DNA of 64,000 nt from Anas platyrhynchos (taxonomy: Eukaryota > Chordata > Aves > Anseriformes > Anatidae). Below the pieces are notes generated by a model. It saw only the letters and a program-made list of their open reading frames with translations, did not search any database and was not told the DNA's origin. A program made the translations under genes and the position numbers. Shown here piece after piece: positions 1 to 9,215 of this stretch. The stretch lies in assembly GCF_047663525.1 (NCBI RefSeq), contig NC_092603.1, forward strand, positions 475,501-539,500. Reading direction: 5' to 3'. Numbering within the stretch: the stretch's first letter is position 1; each line of letters opens with the position of its first letter.

Positions 1-1119
1 CTATGGGGCAGGACCCTGGCCCCATCTATGGGTCCGGCTATGGGTCTGAGCTATGGGGCAGGACCACGATCCCATCTATGGGTCTGGGCTCTGGGTCTAA
101 GCTATGGGGCAGGGCCCTGGCCCCATCTATGGGTCTGGGCTCTGGGTCTGAGCTATGGGGCAGGCTATAGAACTAGCTATAGGGTGGGCTATGGGGCTGG
201 TTATGGGTCCAGCTATGGGTCCAGCTGTGGGTCTGAGCTATGGGGCAGGACCCTGGCCCCATCTATGGGTCTGGGCTCTGGGTCTGAGCTATGGGGCAGG
301 GCTCCGTCCCTATCTATGGGTCTGAGCTATGGGTCTGAGCTATGGGGCAGGACCCTGGCCCCATCTATGGGTCTGGGCTCTGGGTCTGAGCTATAGGGCA
401 GGGCTCCGGCCCCATCTATGGGTCTGGTCTCTGGGTCTGAGCTATGGGGCAGGACCCCGGCCCCATCTATGGGTCTGGCTATGGGTCTGAGCTATGGGGC
501 AGGACCCTGGCCCCATCTATGGGTCTGGCTATGGGTCTGAGCTATGGGGCAGGACCCTGGCCCCATCTATGGGTCTGAGCTATGGGTCTGAGCTATGGGG
601 CAGGGCTATGGGTCTGGGTATGGGGCAGGCTATAGAACTAGCTATAGGGTGGGCTATGGGGCTGGTTATGGGTCCAGCTATGGGTCTGGCTATGGGTCTG
701 AGCTATGGGGCAGGGCCACGACCCCATCTATGGGTCTGAGCTATGGGGCAGGACCCTGGCCCCATCTATGGGTCTGGCTATGGGGCAGGCTATAGAACTA
801 GCTATAGGGTGGGCTATGGGGCTGGTTATGGGTCCAGCTATGGGTCCGGCTCTGGGTCTGAGCTATGGGGCAGGCCCCCGACCCCATCTATGGGTCTGCC
901 CCCTATCTCTAGGGCAGTGCTCTGGGCCCATCTATGGGTCCAGCTATGGGTCTGGGCTCTGGGCCTGAGCTATGGGGCAGGACCACGATCCCATCTATGG
1001 GTCTGAGCTATGGGTCTGAGCTATGGGGCAGGACCCTGGCCCCATCTATGGGTCTGGTCTCTGGGTCTGAGCTATGGGTCAGGCCCCCGGCCCCATCTAT
1101 GGGTCTGCCCCCTATCTCT
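1..1119 (+). repeat. AGPAT1 intronic minisatellite
   Basis: Imperfect array built on ctatggggcaggaccctggc and ctatgggtctgagctat, mixed with a second motif containing gctatagaactagctatagg. It has no coding signature. It lies directly upstream of the AGPAT1 last exon and is read as intron. It contains a copy of the exon's acceptor region near 890-920. Confidence 0.9.
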
Positions 1120-1121
1120 AG

Positions 1122-1282
1122 GGCAGTGCGTGATCCAGGTGCTGCCCCCGCTGCCCACGCAGGGGCTGGGCCCCGCGGACGTCCCGGCGCTGACGGAGCG
1201 GGTGCGCGGCGCCATGCTGCAGGCCTTCGACGCGCTCTCGGCCGAGCTCAGCCCCACGGCGCCGACCCCCGCCCCACAGTGA
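1122..1282 (+). CDS. AGPAT1: AGPAT1, last coding exon (1-acylglycerol-3-phosphate acyltransferase, C-terminus)
   Basis: AGPAT1 is an ER membrane enzyme that acylates lysophosphatidic acid to phosphatidic acid. Only the C-terminal 52 residues lie here. The acceptor is the AG at 1120-1121 after a pyrimidine-rich stretch, and the stop is TGA at 1280-1282. The peptide starts QCVIQVLPPLPTQGLGPADV and continues PALTERVRGAML. From memory this matches the vertebrate AGPAT1 C-terminus (human: QVRVLPPVPTEGLTPDDVPAL) at about half of positions. The NHX4D and other catalytic motifs would be in upstream exons outside the window. The human protein ends with a Gly-rich tail; this one ends SPTAPTPAPQ. Convergence with EGFL8 at 2403 supports the call because the same pair is convergent in human MHC class III. 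Identity is confident; the other AGPAT paralogues fit less well. Confidence 0.85.
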
Positions 1283-2300
1283 CCCACGGCTGCCCCACGG
1301 CTGCCCCACAGCAGCCCCACATCAGCCCCACGGCGGCCCCACGGCGGCCCCATGGTGGTCCCGTGGCGGTCCCGTGGCCCCCTCCTCGCCCCTCGGCTCC
1401 CTCCCGGCGCCCAGCCCCACGGCTGACCCATAAGTGGGGCTGGGGGCGACCCACGGAGGGAGCCGGGGGGTGAGGGCGGCCGGACCCATAGCGGGACCCA
1501 CGGCGGGGTTCAAGTGACAGCAGGGCCCGCGGACTGAGCAATGAGTGGGGCACGGCGGGACCCATAGCGAGACCCACGGTGAGACCCACAGCGAGACCCA
1601 CAGCGAGACCCACGGCGTGACCCACGGCGTGACCCATAGCGGGACCCACGGCGGGACCTCTGGCCAGCCCCATAACAAGACCCACAGAGAGACCCACAGC
1701 GGGACCCATGGCCAGCCCCACAGCGAGCCCCCCACCAAGACCCACAGTGGGACCCACGGCGAGCCCCATAGCGGGACCCACGGTGAGACCCACAGCGAGA
1801 CCCACGGCCAGCCCCACGGCGTGACCCAGAGCGAGACCCACGGCGAGACCGACAGCGGGACCCACGGCGGGACCCATAGCGAGACCCACAGAGGGACCCA
1901 CGGTGGGACCCACAGCCAGCCCCACAGCGAGCCCCACAGCGAGACCCACAACGGGACCCATGGCCAGCCCCACAGCGAGCCCCACAGCGGGACCCACGGC
2001 GGGACCCACGGCGGGACCCACGGCGGGACCCACGGCCGGCCTGACCCACTCCAGCCCCCCAAGTGTGGGGCAGCCACGGCCGGCCCCACTCCAGCCCCCC
2101 AACTTGGGGGTCCCACGGACTGACCCACGCGGACATTGGGGGGGGGGGGAAGGGGGAGGCGGGAGCTGATTGGCTGCCAGACGAGGCCCCGCCCCCCTCA
2201 TTAGAATGCCGCATATTTATTAGGGGGGAGGGGCTCGGGTTTGGCCCCGCCCCCCAAGCTCCGCCCCCTCCCCTCCCCCCCCCTTTTGGCTTTTAATAAA
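1283..2300 (+). repeat. AGPAT1 3'UTR containing a gggacccacggc minisatellite
   Basis: After the stop, 1483-2040 is an array of gagacccacagc/gggacccacggc units of about 12 bases. Because the unit is a multiple of three it stays open on both strands, producing THSETH-like and VGLAVGLA-like phantom ORFs that are not genes. 2060-2290 is unique C-rich sequence leading to the polyadenylation signal. Confidence 0.8.
2295..2300 (+). promoter_or_regulatory. polyadenylation signal AATAAA, probable AGPAT1 3' end
   Basis: A canonical AATAAA lies about 1 kb after the AGPAT1 stop in otherwise C-rich sequence, only about 100 bases before the convergent EGFL8 stop codon. Confidence 0.65.
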
Positions 2301-2322
2301 CTCCCCCCCCCCCCTCGAGTGG

Positions 2323-2405
2323 TGACGTCACGGCGATGATGTCATCGGGGCGGTGATGACGTCATCGGGGCGGTGATGACGTCATCGGGGGGGGCGATGA
2401 CGTCA
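2323..2405. promoter_or_regulatory. cluster of four perfect CRE palindromes (TGACGTCA)
   Basis: TGACGTCA occurs at 2323-2330, 2357-2364, 2377-2384 and 2398-2405. A near copy with TGATGTCA lies at 2337. The last palindrome overlaps the EGFL8 stop codon on the - strand. CREB/ATF factors bind this 8-mer. Its location between two convergent gene ends is unusual, and part of the cluster is a 20-base tandem repeat. Confidence 0.7.
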
Positions 2406-2452
2406 GCGGCGGAGCCGGAAGCCGAAGGCGTTCTTGCCCCCGCCGCAGTCGC
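2403..2452 (-). CDS. EGFL8: EGFL8, terminal coding exon
   Basis: The acceptor AG is at 2454-2453 and the stop TGA at 2405-2403. Joined in phase to the 3655 exon it gives LGAC-DCGGGKNAFGFRLRR. This has the length and layout of the end of human EGFL8 as remembered (LGACSCEDNSLGLGVNHR) and keeps the paired cysteines CxC. The exon was found by looking for the CxC tail; it is too short to stand out alone. An upstream ATTAAA at 2459-2454 overlaps the acceptor and gives it an unusually purine-rich -3 context, so the exact edge is the weak point. Confidence 0.65.
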
Positions 2453-2469
2453 CTTTAATGGGGGGGGGG

Positions 2470-3640
2470 GGAAATTGGGGGGGTTATGGGGCGATGTGGG
2501 GCGCTATGGGGTGATGTGGGGCGATGTGGGGAGATGTGGGGCGCTAGGGGGCAGCTATGGGGTGATATGGGGCACTATGGGGTGATGTGGGATGATGTGG
2601 GGCGCTGTGGGGTGATGTGGGGTGATGTGGGTGGGGAGATGTGGGGCACTGTGGGGAGATGTGGGGCGCTAGGGGGCAGCTATGGGGTGATGTGGGGCGC
2701 TATGGGGCGATGTGGGGCGCTATGGGGAGATGTGGGGTGATGTGGGGAGATGTGGGGTGCTATGGGGTGATATGGGGTGCTATGGGGTGATGTGGGATGA
2801 TATGGGGTGCTATGGGGCAGCTATGGGGAGATGTGGGGCGCTGTGGGGCGATGTGGGGTGATGTGGGGTGATGTGGGTGGGGAGATGTGGGGTGCTAGGG
2901 GGCAGCTATGGGGTGATGTGGGGCGCTATGGGGTGATGTGGGATGATGTGGGGCACTGTGGGGCGATGTGGGGTGATGTGGGGAGATGTGGGGCGCTATG
3001 GGGAGATGTGGGGCGCTATGGGGAGATGTGGGGAGATGTGGGGCACTATGGGGTGATGTGGGGTGATGTGGGTGGGGAGCTATGGGGAGATGTGAGGCGC
3101 TATGGGGCACTGTGGGGCGCTATGGGGTGATGTGGGGTGATGTGGGGTGCTATGGGGTGATGTGGGATGATGTGGGGCGCTATGGGGCAGCTATGGGGAG
3201 ATGTGGGGCGCTATGTGGCGCTATGGGGTGATGTGGGGCGCTATGGGGTGCTGTGGGGTGATATGGGGCACGGTGGGGTGCTGTGGGGCGCTATGGGGCA
3301 GCTATGGGGAGATGTGGGGCACTATGGGGCACTATGGGGAGATGTGGGGCGCTATGATGTGGGGTGCTGTGGGGAGATGTGGGGCACTATGGGGTGATGT
3401 GGGGCGCTATGGGGCGCTGTGACATGGGGTGCTATGGGGAGATGTGGGGCGCTATGGGGCACTATGGGGAGATGTGGGGCGCTATGGGGCACTATGGGGA
3501 GATGTGGGGCACTATGGGGTGATGTGGGGCGCTATGGGGCGCTGTGACATGGGGTGCTATGGGGAGATGTGGGGCGCTATGGGGTGATGTGGGGCGCTAT
3601 GGGGAGATGTGGGGCGCTGTGGGGCGCTATGGGGCGGGGT
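2470..3640. repeat. gatgtggggcgctatgggg minisatellite (EGFL8 last intron)
   Basis: About 1.17 kb of alternating gatgtgggg and gctatgggg 9-10-mers, strongly G-biased on the + strand. It fills the intron between the last two EGFL8 exons. The long + strand ORFs (WGDVGRYG-like) are repeat translations. Confidence 0.9.
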
Positions 3641-3654
3641 TGGGGGGCACTCAC

Positions 3655-3739
3655 AGGCCCCCAGGCGCTCCTCCAGCTCCAGCAGCTGCTCCCCCAGCGC
3701 CTCCGCTCGCTCCAGGCCCCGCTGGGCCCCCCCCACGCG
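3655..3739 (-). CDS. EGFL8: EGFL8, penultimate exon (C-terminal coiled coil)
   Basis: The exon has acceptor ATAG before 3739 and donor GTGAGT from 3654. It reads RVGGAQRGLERAEALGEQLL, then ELEERLGAC. The EQLLELEERLGAC segment matches the EGFL7/EGFL8 tail (human EGFL8: DQVLLLEERLGAC). Leu/Ala heptad spacing fits the conserved coiled coil. The start phase is 0 and the last codon is split T|GC, which the 2452 exon completes. Confidence 0.8.
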
Positions 3740-3839
3740 CTATGGGGCAGGGAAGGGGTCGGGGGTTGGGGGGCGGGGGGGGGGCACCACTTATGGGGCG
3801 CTGGGACCCACAAGTGCCCCCCCCCCGATTTGGGCTCAC

Positions 3840-3883
3840 CTCCTCCAGAGCCTTCACCCGCTGCTGCAGCTCCTGCAGGGGGG
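3840..3883 (-). CDS. EGFL8: EGFL8, coiled-coil exon
   Basis: A short exon with acceptor CCCCCCCAG before 3883 and donor GTGAGC from 3839. It reads PLQELQQRVKALEE in phase 0 into the next exon. This corresponds to the first half of the EGFL7/8 coiled coil (human EGFL8 has ELRGRLERLEQ). Its first two bases (CC) complete the single G left over from the exon ending at 4778. The two exons therefore join in frame with no EGF exons between them. Confidence 0.72.
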
Positions 3884-3899
3884 CTGGGGGGGCACAGTG

Positions 3900-4365
3900 T
3901 GGCCCCATAGCTCTGCCCCATAGCCCTGCCCCATAGCCAGCCCCATAACCTGCCCCATAGCCCGCCCCATAGCCCAGCCCCATAGTCCTGCCCCATAGCC
4001 CTGCCCCATAGCCAGCCCCATAGCCAGCCCCATAGCCCTGCCCCATAGCCAGCCCCATAGCCAGCCCCATAACCTGCCCCATAGCCCTGCCCCATAGCCC
4101 AGCCCCATAGCCAGCCCCATAGCCCTGCCCCATAGCCCACCCCATAGCCGGCCCCATAGCCCAGCCCCATAACCTGCCCCATAGCCCGCCCCATAGCCCT
4201 GCCCCATAGCCCAGCCCCATAGCCAGCCCCATAACCTGCCCCATAGCCCACCCCATAGCTCACCCCATAGCTCACCCCATAGCCAGCCCCATAGCCCGCC
4301 CCATAGTCCTGCCCCATAGCCAGCCCCACAACCCAGCCCCATAGCCCGCCCCACAGCCCCCCGTA
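3900..4365. repeat. ccccatagcc minisatellite
   Basis: An array of agccccatagcc/ctgccccatagcc units of 10-13 bases, C-rich on +. It occupies the EGFL8 intron where EGF-domain exons would be expected. No coding signal was seen on either strand. Confidence 0.9.
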
Positions 4366-4770
4366 GCCCCCCAAATCCCCCCCAACCAGCCCCCCAACCC
4401 CACAGCCTGCCCCCCAACCACCCCCTCTGCCCCACAACCTCCCCCCTGCCCCACAACCTGCCCCACATAAGCCCCCCAAAGTGTCCCATCCCAACTCCCC
4501 ACAGCCCCACACCCCACCCCACAGCTCCTGCCCCACACCCTGCCCCACACCTGCCCCATATCTCCCACCCCACACCCAGCCCCACACCCAGCCCCACACC
4601 TGCCCCACACCTGCCCCATATCTCCCACCCCACACCCAGCCCCACACCTGCCCCACACCTGCCCCATATCTCCCACCCCACACCCAGCCCCACACCCAGC
4701 CCCACACCTGCCCCATATCTCCCACCCCACACCCAGCCCCACACCTGCCCCACACCTGCCCCACACCCCC
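4366..4770. repeat. ccccacacctgccccatatc minisatellite
   Basis: A different array with a roughly 45-60 base unit containing ccccatatctcccacccc and cacccagccccacacc. 4366-4540 is irregular C-rich sequence. Inspection of the - strand shows only repeat translation (GVGWEIWGRCG) and no Cys-spaced EGF pattern. Confidence 0.85.
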
Positions 4771-4777
4771 CACTCAC

Positions 4778-4845
4778 CCCCTTGGTCGGGGCAGGGGCCG
4801 GGGTGCGGCGGCATCACCCAGCGCGAGGCCACGCGGTACCAGGTG
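4778..4845 (-). CDS. EGFL8: EGFL8, third exon (end of EMI domain)
   Basis: The acceptor CCCAG precedes 4845 and the donor GTGAG starts at 4777. The first base completes the CG left by the EMI exon. It reads TWYRVASRWVMPPHPGPC, then PDQG. The STYR|TWYRV junction matches human EGFL8 STYRTMYRV. After RV the sequence diverges from the human ...CCQGWKK region. The leftover G fits the CC at 3883. Confidence 0.72.
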
Positions 4846-4859
4846 CTGGGACCCCCGGG

Positions 4860-5715
4860 TCAGGGCCCCCATGGGACCCTGCCCCATAGCGCCCCACAAG
4901 TGCCCCCCCCACACCCCATAGGGTCCCAGCTATTGGGGTCCCAGGCCCCCAACTCCGCCCCATAGCACCCCACAAGTGCCCTCCCCACCCCATAGGGACC
5001 CAGCCATTGGGGTCCCAGCCCCCCAACTCTGCCCCATAGCGCCCCACAGCCCCCCCCATAGGGACCCTGCCCCATAGTGCCCCACAAGTGCCCTCCCCAC
5101 CCCATAGGGACCCTGCCCCATAGCACCCCCCACCCCATAGGTGCCTTATCGGGGTCCCAGCCCCACAACTATGCCCTATAGAGACCCAAGAACCCCCCCA
5201 TGGGACCCACAGACCCCCCCCTCCTGCCCCATAGCGCCCCACAAGTGCCCCCCCCACCCCATAGGGTCCCAGCTATCGGGGTCCCAGCCCCACAACTCTG
5301 CCCTATAGCAACCCAAGGACCCCCCATAGTGACCCACAGCCCCCCCATGGGACCCACAGACCCCCCCTCCTGCCCCACAGCGCCCCACAAGTGCCCCCCC
5401 CACACCCCATAGGGACTCAACTATCGGGGTCCCAGCCCCACAACTCTGCCCTATAGCGACCCAAGGACCCCCCATAGTGACCCACAGCCCCCCCATGGGA
5501 CCCACAGACCCCCCCTCCTGCCCCATAGCGCCCCACAAGTGCCCCCCCCACACCCCATAGGGACTCAACTATCGGGGTCCCAGCCCCACAACTCCACCCC
5601 ATAGTGACCCAAGGACCCCCCCCATGGGACCCACAGACCCACCCCACAGGGACCCTGCCCCACAGACCTCCCCCGCCCCATAGCGCCCCACAAGTGCCCC
5701 CCGCCCCATAGCGCC
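4860..5715. repeat. higher-order repeat of about 150 bases in an EGFL8 intron
   Basis: A C-rich array whose long unit runs from ccccacaagtgcccccccca through ccccatagggactcaactat and gacccacagccccccatggg. Clear copies begin near 5228, 5376 and 5527. 4860-5190 contains shorter diverged relatives. Confidence 0.85.
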
Positions 5716-5721
5716 CCATAC

Positions 5722-5865
5722 CGGTAGGTGCTGCAGACGCGGCCCCCGCACAGGGTGAGGTAGGGCTGGTGCTGGGCCTGGACGAAGGTCTCGCTATGGG
5801 GCCGGGGGGGCCCGCTATGGGGCTGGGGGGGCCCCCCATAGGGCCAGCGGCAGCAGCCCCCCCTG
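5722..5865 (-). CDS. EGFL8: EGFL8, EMI-domain exon
   Basis: The acceptor CCCAG precedes 5865 and the donor GTATGG starts at 5721. The exon encodes RGGCCRWPYGGPPQ near its start, then SETFVQAQHQPYLTLCGGR and VCSTYR. The QPYLTLCGGRVCSTYR block is the EMI core and is nearly identical to human EGFL8 (KPYLTLCAGRRICSTYR). The conserved EMI cysteines are visible. The 144-base length and phases agree with the flanking exons. EMI domains mediate extracellular protein contacts; EGFL8 is a secreted paralogue of EGFL7 with poorly defined function. Confidence 0.85.
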
Positions 5866-5919
5866 CTGGGGTCCCCCCCCACACAGGTCAGAGCTGGGAC
5901 CCCCAGGTTCCACCCTGCC

Positions 5920-6365
5920 CCATAGAAACCTCCCCAGCCCCATAGGAACTCCTCCTGCCCCATAGAAACCCTCCTGCCCCATAGGAACCCCTCCTGCCCC
6001 ATAGGAACCCCCCTGCCCTATAGGAACCTTCTCAGCCCCATAGAAACCCCCCAGCCCTATAGGATCCCCCCAGCCCCATAGGAACCCCTCCTGCCCCATA
6101 GAAACCCTCCCAGCCCCATAGGATCCCCCCCAGCCCTATAGGAACTCCCCTGCCCCATAGACACCCCATAACCCCCCCAGCCCCATAGAAACCCCCAAAT
6201 CCCCCTGCCCCATAGCTCCCCTGCCCCACAACCTCCCTCCTGCCCCATAGCCCCCATCCTGCCCCATAGAACCCCCTGAATCCCCCTGCCCCATAACCCA
6301 ACCCCCTGCCCCATAGCTCCCCTGCCCCATAGCCCCCCTCCTGCCCCACATCCCCCTGCCCCACA
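5920..6365. repeat. ccccataggaacccctcctg minisatellite
   Basis: Units of about 20 bases, C-rich on +, in the first EGFL8 intron. They grade into ccccatagctcccctg units at 6200-6360. Confidence 0.88.
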
Positions 6366-6375
6366 TCCCCCTCAC

Positions 6376-6443
6376 CTCTGCAGGGCCCCCCCCAGGGCTG
6401 CGCCCCACAGCAGCGCCGCGCCCCACAGCAGCCCTCCCGCCAT
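6376..6443 (-). CDS. EGFL8: EGFL8, first coding exon (signal peptide)
   Basis: ATG at 6443-6441 in GCGGGAGGG context; donor GTGAG from 6375. It encodes MAGGLLWGAALLWGAALGGA followed by LQ and a split codon. This is a hydrophobic Leu/Ala/Trp stretch typical of a secretory signal peptide, without a clear n-region charge. The two leftover bases (AG) are completed by the first base at 5865. Summing the six exons gives 459 bases, exactly 153 codons including the stop, so the predicted precursor is 152 residues against about 293 in human EGFL8. Confidence 0.72.
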
Positions 6444-6644
6444 GCCCGGACCCCACTTGTGGGGCAGCCCCGGGCCCCCCCCCACACCCCCCACACCCCC
6501 GCCCCATTGTGTCCCTGTCCCCCCCCCTCCGCCCCCCCCCCGGCCCCACAAAGGCCCCCTTGTCCCGGGGGGGGGGTGGCAACAGGGGAGGCTTTGTGTG
6601 GGGCTGGGGGGGGCACATCCGGCCCCATGGGGCGGGGGGGGGGT

Positions 6645-8225
6645 GTGGGGCAGGGGGTTATGGGGCACAAATCTATGGGGCACAGAGATGTGGGGCAGGG
6701 GGATGTGGGGCAGGGGTTATGGGGCACAAAGCTATGGGGCAGGGATCTATGGGGCAGGGAGCTATGGGGCAGGGAGCTATGGGGCAGGAGGTTATGGGGC
6801 AGAGGGATGTGGGGCTGGGATCTATGGGGCAGGGGGATGTGGGGCTGGGAGATGTGGGGCAGGGACCTATGGGGCACAAATCTATGGGGCAGGGAGATGG
6901 GGGGCACAGAGATGTGGGGCAGGGGGATGTGGGGTGGGGGGATGTGGGGCAGGGATCTATGGGGCTGGGAGTTGTGGGGCAGGGATCTATGGGGCAGGGA
7001 TCTATGGGGCAGGGACCTATGGGGCAGGGGGTTATGGGGCACAAATCTATGGGGCAGGGAGATGTGGGGCACAGAGATGGGGGCAGGGAGATGTGGGGTG
7101 GGGGGATGTGGGGCAGGGATCTATGGGGCTGGGAGTTGTGGGGCAGGAATCTATGGGGCAGGGGGTTATGGGGCACAAATCTATGGGGCAGGGAGATGTG
7201 GGGCAGGGGGATGTGGGGCTGGGATCTATGGGGCAGGGGGATGTGGGGCTGGGAGATGTGGGGCAGGGGGTTATGGGGCACAAATCTATGGGGCAGGGAG
7301 ATGTGGGGCACAAAGCTATGGGGCAGGGATCTATGGGGCAGGGAGATGTGGGGCACAGAGATGTGGGGCAGGGGGATGTGGGGTGGGGGGATGTGGGGCA
7401 GGGATCTATGGGGCTGGGAGTTGTGGGGCAGGGACCTATGGGGCAGGGGGTTATGGGGCAGGGGGGTGTGGGGCACAAAGCTATGGGGCAGGGAGCTATG
7501 GGGCAGGGAGATGTGGGGCAGGAGGTTATGGGGCAGAGGGATGTGGGGCTGGGATCTATGGGGCAGGGGGATGTGGGGCTGGGAGATGTGGGGCAGGGGG
7601 TTATGGGGCACAAATCTATGGGGCAGGGAGATGTGGGGCACGGAGATGGGGGCAGGGAGATGTGGGGTGGGGGGATGCGGGGCAGGGATCTATGGGGCTG
7701 GGAGTTGTGGGGCAGGGACCTATGGGGCAGGGGGTTATGGGGCACAAAGCTATGGGGCAGGGGCCTATGGGGCAGGGATCTATGGGGCAGGGAGATGTGG
7801 GGCACAGAGATGTGGGCAGGGAGATGTGGGGTGGGGGGATGTGGGGCAGGGACCTATGGGGCAGGGGGTTATGGGGCAGGGGGGTGTGGGGCACAAAGCT
7901 ATGGGGCAGGGATCTATGGGGCAGGGAGCTATGGGGCAGGAGGTTATGGGGCAGAGGGATGTGGGGCTGGGATCTATGGGGCAGGGGGATGTGGGGCTGG
8001 AGATGTGGGGCAGGGGGTTATGGGGCACAAATCTATGGGGCAGGGAGATGTGGGGCACAGAGATGGGGGGCAGGGAGATGTGGGGCAGGGGGATGTGGGG
8101 CAGGGATCTATGGGGCTGGGAGTTGTGGGGCAGGAATCTATGGGGCAGGGGGTTATGGGGCACAAAGCTATGGGGCAGGGGCCTATGGGGCAGGGATCTA
8201 TGGGGCAGGGGGGTGTGGGGCATCC
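6645..8225. repeat. ggggcagggatctatg minisatellite, 1.6 kb
   Basis: 16-base units with variants (ggggcagggagatgtg, ggggcacaaatctatg, ggggctgggatctatg) arranged in longer blocks that recur, for example at 6930-7160, 7370-7560 and 7660-7900. It is open in all + frames, giving 590-636 codon phantom ORFs (WGRDLWGRE-like). It lies upstream of EGFL8; no gene was seen in it. Confidence 0.92.
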
Positions 8226-8239
8226 CCATAGGGGCATTC

Positions 8240-8450
8240 CCCCCAGATGACGTCATTTGCCCCCCCCCCCCCAAGGGTCGCGACCCCAGCAATGACGACG
8301 CGAGCCGGGATTTTCCCAAATCTTTCATTTTTCTCCCCAATCCGCCCGCGCCCCGGCCCCTGCTTCCCGCTCATTCATTAATTAATTCCCGCTCGTTAAT
8401 TAAAATTCCCATTAATTAATTAATTAATTAATTCCCGCCCCGGCCCCCAG
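8240..8450. other. short unique segment with one CRE and a TTAA-rich island
   Basis: Unique sequence between two arrays. A perfect TGACGTCA lies at 8248-8255, and 8380-8435 is an AT-rich run of ttaattaa units. It may be the 3' boundary of the zinc-finger locus or EGFL8 upstream DNA. PPT2, which neighbours EGFL8 in human, was looked for and not found. Confidence 0.4.
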
Positions 8451-8459
8451 CCCCACACA

Positions 8460-9215
8460 TCGCCCCCCCCAGCCCCACATCTCAGCCCCATAGCGCCTGC
8501 CCCACATCCCCCCCCCACCCCTAACACCTCTGCACGTGGCACCCCCACAGCCCCAAGAACCCCCCAAATCCCCCCAGTCCCCCCAGTCCCCCCAGTACGG
8601 CCCCCATTCCCCCTCCCAGTGCTCCCAGTGACTTCCCCAGTGCCCTCCCCACTGCTCCCAGTGCCTCCCCCAGCACTCCCAGTGCCCCCATTACCCCTCC
8701 CAGTCCTCCCAGTTCCCCCCCCAACCCCCCAATTACTCCTCCCAGTACTCCCAGTCACTCCCCCAGTCCTCCCAGTGCCTCCCCAGAGCTCCCAGTGACC
8801 CCCCCAGTCCTCCCAGTTCCCCCCATTCCCCCCGCATTCCCCCCATTACCCCCTGCAGTGACTTCCCCATTACTCCCAGAGCCTCCCCAATTTCTCCCCC
8901 TCCCCCTCCCAGTGCTCCCGGTGCTCCCAGTTCCCCCCATTACCCCCCTATTCCCCCCATTCCCACCCCCATTCCCCCTCCCAGTGCTCCCAGTGACCCC
9001 CCAAGTCCTCCCAGTCCCCCCAGTTCCCATCCCACTTCCCCTCCCAGTCCTCCCAGTGCTCCCAGTCCCCCTCCCAGCGCTCCCAGTGCCCCCCCAATCT
9101 CTCCCACTCTCTTCCCCATTACTCCCAGTGCTCCCAGTTCCCCCCATTACCCCCCTATCCCCCCCATTCCCCCCTGCAACGACTCCCCCATTGCTCCCAG
9201 TCCCCCCAGTGCTCC
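8460..9215. repeat. ctcccagtgcccccc minisatellite overlapping a zinc-finger tail
   Basis: C-rich array of cccagtgctcccagt/ccccattaccccc units. On the - strand it is translated in frame with the last zinc finger as a Gly-Thr-Ser tail down to the stop at 8757-8755. Part of it may therefore be coding or 3'UTR. Confidence 0.85.

Noticed and set aside
1248-2214. - strand ORFs (VGLAVGLAVGP / GSRRGSRRGSR) suggestive of membrane or basic proteins
   Set aside because: A 12-base repeat in the AGPAT1 3'UTR; hydrophobic or basic patterns are frame artefacts.
6442-8419. Three overlapping + strand ORFs of 590-636 codons (WGRDLWGRE / GAGIYGAGG type)
   Set aside because: All three frames are open because the 16-base unit rarely contains a stop. 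There is no domain, no splice context and no unique sequence; repeat translation only.
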